DNA of 64,000 nt from a bacterium (GTDB lineage: Bacteria > Myxococcota > UBA727 > JAUIJE01), in NCBI GenBank assembly GCA_030431455.1, contig JAUIJE010000005.1, positions 248,001 through 312,000 of the forward strand, given 5' to 3'. Below, in pieces: positions 59,218 through 64,000 of the stretch. The notes beneath the pieces are model-generated. The model was not told where the DNA came from, made no database searches, and worked only from the letters and a program-made list of their open reading frames with translations. Made by a program: the position numbers and the translations under genes. Each line of letters starts with the position of its first letter. Position 1 is the stretch's first letter.

Positions 59218-59685
59218 TCACCCTTCGCGCACGTACCGGCGCAACTGGGGCTTGAGGAACGCGACGCTTTGGACCTTGGGGGGCCGGTGGGTGAACTCCA
59301 CCCGCGCCGCGGAGAACAGCACGTCGAGCCCCTCGCCTCCTCTGCGCACGACCTTGAGCTTGGCCGCCACCTCGCCGTCACGGCGCTGGGCGATGGCCTC
59401 GGGGTAGCCCTGTTGGCGCAGCAGCTTTTGCCCGTGGTCGCGGCGCACCAGATTGCCGCGGCCGAGCACGGCCAAGCCGGAGTATTCGCGGTGTCCGCCC
59501 GCGACCTCGACCCGGCCGCGCACAAAGGGCCCAAACGAGTACAGCTCCAGGGCCTCTTCGTCGTCGGGGTCGTCCGCGCGCACGAACCGCCCCGACACCG
59601 GGAACAAAAAGCCGAGCAAAAACGAGGCGCCGATGAACACGCCGAGCGCGATCAGCAACACCAAACGCAACGTGTCGTCGTGCAC
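59218..59685 (-). CDS. Small membrane-anchored protein of unknown function
   Basis: The 155-residue product starts at GTG 59685, five bases after the stop of the VWA lipoprotein gene. One N-terminal TM helix (LRLVLLIALGVFIGASFLLGFLFP, about 7-30) is followed by a soluble, probably beta-rich domain with many Arg/Gly (YSGLAVLGRGNLVRRDHGQKLL). No known motif. The tight spacing suggests it is co-translated with the VWA lipoprotein and works in the same envelope compartment. Confidence 0.65.
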   Translation of the reverse strand: MHDDTLRLVLLIALGVFIGASFLLGFLFPVSGRFVRADDPDDEEALELYSFGPFVRGRVEVAGGHREYSGLAVLGRGNLVRRDHGQKLLRQQGYPEAIAQRRDGEVAAKLKVVRRGGEGLDVLFSAARVEFTHRPPKVQSVAFLKPQLRRYVREG

Positions 59686-59690
59686 GACGC

Positions 59691-61217
59691 TCAGGTCTCT
59701 TCGTCGTCCGACGCGGCCGACGCGCCGCAGTTGTCTTCACCCTCGGACTGCACGCCGACGAACACCTTCACCTCGTCACCGGGCTGGGGGAGCGCGTCGC
59801 CGTAGAACCGAATCGTCTGGGGCGGATCAAACTGCCAGCCATCTTCCCCGTCGGTGGCGGCCCCGTCGGGGATGCGGTCGATGCGGGTCTCGGCGGTGTC
59901 GCCCGCGCGGATGATGCCCACCGCGATCTGGGCGGTGTTCTGGGGCGGGGAGTTGAGCTCGACGCTGTCGATCTGCGCGGCGAAGGAGGCGATCTGGCGC
60001 ATCGTGTCCTGGAAGGACACCTGGCAGATGCTGTCGGTGTAGCCGAGGTTGTCGCCCAGCGAGTCGGCCAACTGGAAATAGCGGGTGCCGGGGTCGGCCT
60101 CGCAGCACACCTCACCGGGATCGAGGTTGTCGGGGTTGCAGCGCGACGGCCCGGAGAGGATGTTGGACTGGCCCCAGGGGTCCTTGCACATCCCCGCCGC
60201 GCTCCCGTCGTTGGCCACCCGACAGCCCGCGGGGTAATCGTCCCCATCGTCCTCGAACAGCGCGCCCGCGATCACCGCCACCCGCACCGACGACTCCCGG
60301 CCAGGCCCTTTGTAGTTCTTGAGGAAGTTGCTGTACCGGGAGACGGGCGTGAGTTCGTCGCGTCGGTTGTAGCACCAATCGTACTGGATCGGCGGATCCT
60401 GCACTTGGGGCGGGGTCTCGCCCGCGTTCTCGCAGCTCTCCCCCGCGGTCTCGTCAGGGAACTGGCCCGAGACCTGGTGCGAGCAGTCGTCCTCGTCGGT
60501 GAGGAAGATGACCACCAGCGCCGCCTCTTCGCGAATGAAGTCGTCGAGGTCGTCTTCGCAGCCGGGGGCCCGGCTGCTGTTCTCGGACAAGAACACCTCC
60601 ACCGCGTCGAGCCCCCGTTCGAACGAGCTACCGTAGGTGCGGATGTTGAGCAGCGTGTCCCGGAATGTCTCTGCAATGTCGGCGTCGCCGTTTTCGATGA
60701 ACTTCTTGGTCGCGTCGGGGGGCGCCTGCAAGCAGCCCCGTTGGGGGCGGCGGCCCCAATCGTTGAAGGTCTGACCGCCACAACCGCTCGACGCCGCGAG
60801 GTTGAAGCGGTTGTCGCATTGCCCAATGTCGGTGGTGATCACCCCCACCCGAAACTCGTTCTCGTAGGCGGCGAGAATTTGAATAAACCCGCACTGCTGC
60901 AGCTCCGATTGAATCAGAGACTCACTGGGGTTCTTGTATTCCTCTTGGACGTTGTTCACGTCGATGGGGCAGGCGGGGTTGTAGAAGTTGGCGATGAGGT
61001 TGTCCTGCTCCTCACACATCGAGCCGGAGTTATCGACGACGATCAAGATGTCAGCTTTGGACAGGGGATCGAGCTCGAGGTTGGTCACGTCGGTGGCGTT
61101 GACGCACGGGTCGATCACCTCGAACACGTGTTCGTTGCACGAGGTGGACAAGAACAGCCCCGCCCCCAAGGCGGGCAAACCAATCGCGACCAGGACCGAC
61201 AGCATCCGACGTTTCAT
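59691..61217 (-). CDS. Cys-rich VWA lipoprotein (weak CglB candidate)
   Basis: The 508-residue product starts at ATG 61217 (GGAG seven bases upstream). The signal peptide ends in an atypical lipobox STSC (Cys27). The VWA domain starts at about 55 with ADILIVVDNSGSMCEE, so the MIDAS DxSxS is intact; ALVVIFLTDEDDCSH is the later acidic loop. About 18 further Cys are spread along the chain, implying many disulfides and an extracytoplasmic place. CglB, the M. xanthus gliding adhesin, is also a Cys-rich VWA outer-membrane lipoprotein, and this gene lies 6 kb from gltA. However, VWA lipoproteins of this kind are numerous in Myxococcota, so equivalence to CglB is only a hypothesis. Confidence 0.82.
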   Translation of the reverse strand: MKRRMLSVLVAIGLPALGAGLFLSTSCNEHVFEVIDPCVNATDVTNLELDPLSKADILIVVDNSGSMCEEQDNLIANFYNPACPIDVNNVQEEYKNPSESLIQSELQQCGFIQILAAYENEFRVGVITTDIGQCDNRFNLAASSGCGGQTFNDWGRRPQRGCLQAPPDATKKFIENGDADIAETFRDTLLNIRTYGSSFERGLDAVEVFLSENSSRAPGCEDDLDDFIREEAALVVIFLTDEDDCSHQVSGQFPDETAGESCENAGETPPQVQDPPIQYDWCYNRRDELTPVSRYSNFLKNYKGPGRESSVRVAVIAGALFEDDGDDYPAGCRVANDGSAAGMCKDPWGQSNILSGPSRCNPDNLDPGEVCCEADPGTRYFQLADSLGDNLGYTDSICQVSFQDTMRQIASFAAQIDSVELNSPPQNTAQIAVGIIRAGDTAETRIDRIPDGAATDGEDGWQFDPPQTIRFYGDALPQPGDEVKVFVGVQSEGEDNCGASAASDDEET

Positions 61218-61314
61218 GACAACTCCGGGGACCACCAAAACGTAACATACGCGCGTGGGCCTCACGAAAACCCGGCCACCTGACCGACCCCGGGCGCGGC
61301 CGGGTTCCCGCCCG

Positions 61315-61349
61315 GTGACATCCGTTTCCAAACCGCGTAACCACGCCGC
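61315..61349 (+). promoter_or_regulatory. Predicted leaderless promoter of the FAD oxidoreductase gene
   Basis: GTGACA (61315-61320), a 17-bp spacer and TAACCA (61338-61343) are followed by six bases and the ATG at 61350. There is no Shine-Dalgarno. The layout matches the promoter of the lipoprotein gene at 2335. Confidence 0.55.
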
Positions 61350-62462
61350 ATGGGCAAAGCCGTGGGCATCATCGGCGGGGGGTATGCGGGCTTGTGCGCG
61401 GCCGCGCACCTGGCCATCGCGGGACACCGCGTCACCGTGTTCGAGGCCGAGACGCAGCTGTGTACGCACAGCTCGGGGCGCAACGCGGCGATGTTCCGGC
61501 ACCTCGAGCCCACCCCCGCGCTGGTGCGCGCGGCGCAACGAAGCCGGGCCATCGTCGATGGCTGGTGCGGCGACCGGTCTTGGCTCGCCCCCCGCGGCGC
61601 GCTGTACGTCGCCGACCGACCGAGCGCCCTCGCCCCCTTCGTCGCCGCTGCGCGCGCCGCGGGCCTGCGCGTCGACGAGCGCACGGGCCCGGCGGTCGCG
61701 GCGGGGCAGCCCTGGGCGCAGGGCGGGGCGCGGGGTCAGGGGCTGTTCGTGCCCGACGACGGGGTCATGGACATCCACGCGATGCAGGCGGCGGCCCGGG
61801 CGGTGGCCAAAGCACACGGGGCGCGCTTTTTGATGCACACCCGCGCCCTCGAGGTCACCGCCCGCGCGGGCCGCGTCGACGGGGTGCGGGCCGGGACCGA
61901 ACAGGTGCCCGCGGACATCGTGGTCAACGCGGCCGGCGCCTGGGCCGGACCGCTCTGCGCCCCGCTCGGCGCCCCCCTGCCCCTGGCCCCGCTGCGGCGA
62001 CATCTCGTGTTGCTCGCGGTGGGGCCCGGCGTGTCCCGTCCCGATGGCCCCGCCCTGTGGGCGCTCGACGACGACGAGTGCTACGTCCGGCCCGAGGGCC
62101 GCGGGGTGCTGGCCAGCCCCGGGGACGAGGCGGTGTCCGCCCCGTGCCTCCCGGTGCCCGACCCCGACGCCCTCGACGCGCTCGCGGTGCGCCTGGCCCG
62201 GCTCGCGCCCGGGCTCGCCGAGGCCCGTGTGCAACGACATTGGGCCTGCCTGCGCACCTTCGCCGCCGACCGCCAACCCGTGCTCGGCCCCGACCCCCGC
62301 GTCCCGGGTCTCTTCGTGCTCGCGGGCCTGGGGGGCCACGGCATGACCTTGGGCGCGGCCCTCGGGGCGGACCTGGCCGCGTCGGTGGACGGGGCCGCGG
62401 TCGAGCCGGCCTGGGCCACCGCGCGCCTCACCCGCAAAGGAGGGCTCAGTGCCGTCGCCTGA
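61350..62462 (+). CDS. FAD-dependent oxidoreductase (DAO family)
   Basis: The 370-residue product has an N-terminal FAD-binding Rossmann motif (VGIIGGGYAGLCAAAHLA, then VTVFEAE), the HSSGRNAAMFR segment after it, GVMDIHAMQAAARAVA in the middle, VVNAAGAWAG, and the C-terminal GLFVLAGLGGHGMTLGAALG. This is the D-amino-acid oxidase/glycine oxidase-like fold, oxidising an amine or amino acid with release of an imine. The substrate cannot be told from sequence. No signal peptide, so cytoplasmic. It overlaps the next hydrolase gene by 14 bp, so the two probably act in one short pathway. Confidence 0.88.
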   Translation: MGKAVGIIGGGYAGLCAAAHLAIAGHRVTVFEAETQLCTHSSGRNAAMFRHLEPTPALVRAAQRSRAIVDGWCGDRSWLAPRGALYVADRPSALAPFVAAARAAGLRVDERTGPAVAAGQPWAQGGARGQGLFVPDDGVMDIHAMQAAARAVAKAHGARFLMHTRALEVTARAGRVDGVRAGTEQVPADIVVNAAGAWAGPLCAPLGAPLPLAPLRRHLVLLAVGPGVSRPDGPALWALDDDECYVRPEGRGVLASPGDEAVSAPCLPVPDPDALDALAVRLARLAPGLAEARVQRHWACLRTFAADRQPVLGPDPRVPGLFVLAGLGGHGMTLGAALGADLAASVDGAAVEPAWATARLTRKGGLSAVA

Positions 62463-63354
62463 TGTGGACAAAAAGCCCGCGCCCCCGCTGCCGGAGTGGC
62501 TCGCCGACGAATATCCGTTCGCCCGGCACACGATGCACGTCGAGGGGCGCGACATTCATTTTGTCGACGAGGGCGAAGGCCCCGCGGTGCTGCTGATGCA
62601 CGGCAACCCCACCTGGGGGTTCTTGTACCGGCACGTGATCCGCCGGCTGCGGGACGCCAAGGTGCGCTGCATTGTCCCCGACCTGTTCGGGTTTGGGCTT
62701 TCCGAGAAGCCATCCGCCTGGCGGGCGCACACCCTGACCGCCCACGCCCGGACCATGGGCCGCTTGCTCCAGGCGCTGGTCGACGACGACGTGGTGTTGG
62801 TGGGCCAGGACTGGGGCGGGCCGATCGTGCTCGGGGCCGGCCGCGAAGCGGGGCTGCCGATCAAAGGCATTGTCCTCGGCAACACCGCGGTGCTGCGGCC
62901 CGCGCGGCCCTTCCGCTCCAAGCCTTTCCACCGGCTGAGCCAACTTCCGGTGGTGAGCGATGCGTTGTTCCGCGGGGGCAACCTCCCCGTCACCCTCATG
63001 AACCGCGTACAGCACCAGCGGCTTGGCCGCGTGACCCAGGCCGCCTACCGCTATCCCTTTTTGCGCATCAAAGACCGTGCAGGTCCATTGGCGCTGGCCC
63101 GGATGGTGCCCAACGCGGAGGACCACCCCAGCACCCAGGCCATGGACGACATCTGCGCGTTTGTCGAGCAGGTCGCCGCCCCCGTGACCCTGGTGTGGGG
63201 GCGCAACGATCCCATGCTGGGGCGGACCTTGGGCCGGCACCGACGGGCCTTTCCCACCGCCCGGGTGGTGGACACCGTGGCCGGCCACTTTCTGCAAGAG
63301 GAAGTGCCCGACGTGCTCGCGGACGAAATCTTGCGCGCGGTGCGCGCGCGCTGA
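62449..63354 (+). CDS. Alpha/beta hydrolase, haloalkane-dehalogenase-like
   Basis: The 301-residue product starts at GTG 62449 inside the end of the oxidoreductase gene, after AAAGGAGGG. Features: oxyanion loop HGNPTW (51-56), nucleophile Asp121 in VGQDWGG, Asp254 in WGRNDP, catalytic His280 in AGHFLQEE. An Asp nucleophile next to Trp122, with Asn53 after HG, is the halide-binding set of haloalkane dehalogenases, which swap carbon-bound halogen for hydroxyl. An epoxide hydrolase would have a different HG context. Real activity on halides is unproven. Its TGA stop directly abuts the stop of the convergent gene. Confidence 0.87.
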   Translation: MPSPDVDKKPAPPLPEWLADEYPFARHTMHVEGRDIHFVDEGEGPAVLLMHGNPTWGFLYRHVIRRLRDAKVRCIVPDLFGFGLSEKPSAWRAHTLTAHARTMGRLLQALVDDDVVLVGQDWGGPIVLGAGREAGLPIKGIVLGNTAVLRPARPFRSKPFHRLSQLPVVSDALFRGGNLPVTLMNRVQHQRLGRVTQAAYRYPFLRIKDRAGPLALARMVPNAEDHPSTQAMDDICAFVEQVAAPVTLVWGRNDPMLGRTLGRHRRAFPTARVVDTVAGHFLQEEVPDVLADEILRAVRAR

Positions 63355-64000
63355 TCATTTCCCGCAGTGACGTTGCTTCATGGTGTCGCGGGCTTCGACC
63401 ACGGTGAGCGCGGCCGAGCGGGCCCGGCGCACCAGGGACGGCGCCTGGGCCGCCGCGTCGAGACACGAGGGCGCGGCATCGCCGCCCCACACCCGCTCCA
63501 CCAACCGGTAGGTACATTGGTACGCCACCGGGGGCGCGGGCAGACCGGCCCGCCGACAGAGCGCCTCGAGCAACAACATCGTCTGGTCCGCGTCGTGGGC
63601 GGCGATGAACTCCGCCTCCCCCACCGCGTCCCACAGCGCGCCGTGGGCGGTGCCGAACTCCGCGTCCCCCCGCACCCGGCCGGGAAACGTGAACAGGCTC
63701 GCGCCACCGACGCTCCGCCCCCGCACCGACACCAGCGACAAACTCGCCCGGCCGTCGTCGTCCACCCGATCGAGCGCGAGGGCCACAAAGGGCCCCCGGT
63801 GGTACAGGCACGGCTCGCCGCCGCTTTCGCGGAAGGCCTCGACCTCGAGCAGCCGAGACACCAGCCGACACCGATCCTCGTCCGGGCGCACGCGGTACTC
63901 GGTGGCGGTGCGCACCAGCTCTTTGTCCGAGAGATGCTCGAGGAGGTGGCGCGCATCAATGGCATTGGATCGCGCGACCTTGGCCGCGAGCTTTCCCTCG
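63355..64000 (-). CDS. Unknown protein, N-terminus beyond the right edge (partial)
   Basis: The frame is open from its stop at 63355 to the window edge, giving at least 215 residues; internal GTG and other starts exist, but the upstream codons look protein-like (KLAAKVARSNAIDARHLLEHLSD), so the true start is probably outside. The visible part has five or six Cys, an alpha/beta pattern (PFVALALDRVDDDGRASLSLVSV) and a helical, Ala/Arg-rich end. No family recognised. It is convergent with, and directly abutting, the dehalogenase-like gene. Confidence 0.6.
   Translation of the reverse strand, partial: EGKLAAKVARSNAIDARHLLEHLSDKELVRTATEYRVRPDEDRCRLVSRLLEVEAFRESGGEPCLYHRGPFVALALDRVDDDGRASLSLVSVRGRSVGGASLFTFPGRVRGDAEFGTAHGALWDAVGEAEFIAAHDADQTMLLLEALCRRAGLPAPPVAYQCTYRLVERVWGGDAAPSCLDAAAQAPSLVRRARSAALTVVEARDTMKQRHCGK

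Noticed and set aside
61218-62555. N-terminal extension of the VWA lipoprotein frame
   Set aside because: The signal peptide with Shine-Dalgarno starts at 61217; the extension is antisense to the FAD oxidoreductase.

Overview
The window is very GC-rich, gene-dense chromosomal DNA. It reads as Myxococcota (former Deltaproteobacteria) or a close neighbour such as Bradymonadota. The evidence is many lipoproteins with low-complexity linkers, FHA, GYF, DUF4388 and zinc-ribbon proteins, giant TPR proteins, and above all a complete set of homologues of the Glt (gliding transducer) proteins of Myxococcus xanthus. There are no rRNA, tRNA, CRISPR, insertion-sequence or phage genes.

Left part (1-14.2 kb): a partial lipoprotein with an at least 33-unit Gly-Asp repeat; a choice-of-anchor/PKD-type lipoprotein with a leaderless-looking promoter; a small ribbon-helix-helix-like protein; and a minus-strand operon of a lipoprotein, an LEA14-like lipoprotein and a TonB-dependent-receptor-like protein. 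A tetrapyrrole block follows (small conserved protein, ccsA-like, hemA, then a hemC-hemD fusion), then thioredoxin and a membrane-anchored TPR protein, which converge on a perfect bidirectional terminator.

Middle (14.4-25 kb): mixed housekeeping and signalling genes. These are a Fic-domain protein with a degenerate active site, branched-chain aminotransferase, a patatin-like lipase, a REC-DUF4388-J-TPR response regulator divergent from an FHA protein, GlnE, a DEDDh exonuclease and a conserved protein co-transcribed with gltJ.

Centre-right (25-55.2 kb): about 30 kb of minus-strand genes which, in transcription order, read gltA, gltB, gltC, gltD, gltE, gltF, gltG, a HerA-like ATPase, gltH, gltI (12.4 kb, 4134 codons) and gltJ. 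As I recall it, M. xanthus splits these genes over two clusters; here they form one locus. Together they would make an envelope-spanning assembly: outer-membrane barrels GltA/B/H, periplasmic TPR proteins GltC/D/E and small GltF, inner-membrane TonB-like proteins GltG/J with cytoplasmic FHA, zinc-ribbon and GYF domains, and cytoplasmic giant GltI. The AglRQS motor, MglAB and AglZ are not in the window, so gliding is an inference; envelope transport is an alternative. The HerA-like ATPase inside the cluster is the most unusual component.

Right flank (55.3-64 kb): a divergent Cys-rich lipoprotein resembling CglC/GltK, a VWA-domain protein, a membrane/coiled-coil protein, a DUF192 lipoprotein, and a Cys-rich VWA lipoprotein that is a weak CglB candidate. 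An overlapping FAD oxidoreductase plus haloalkane-dehalogenase-like hydrolase pair and a gene cut by the right edge end the window. Start codons were chosen from Shine-Dalgarno sequences, signal peptides and neighbour spacing; family names come from reading the sequences, not from searches.
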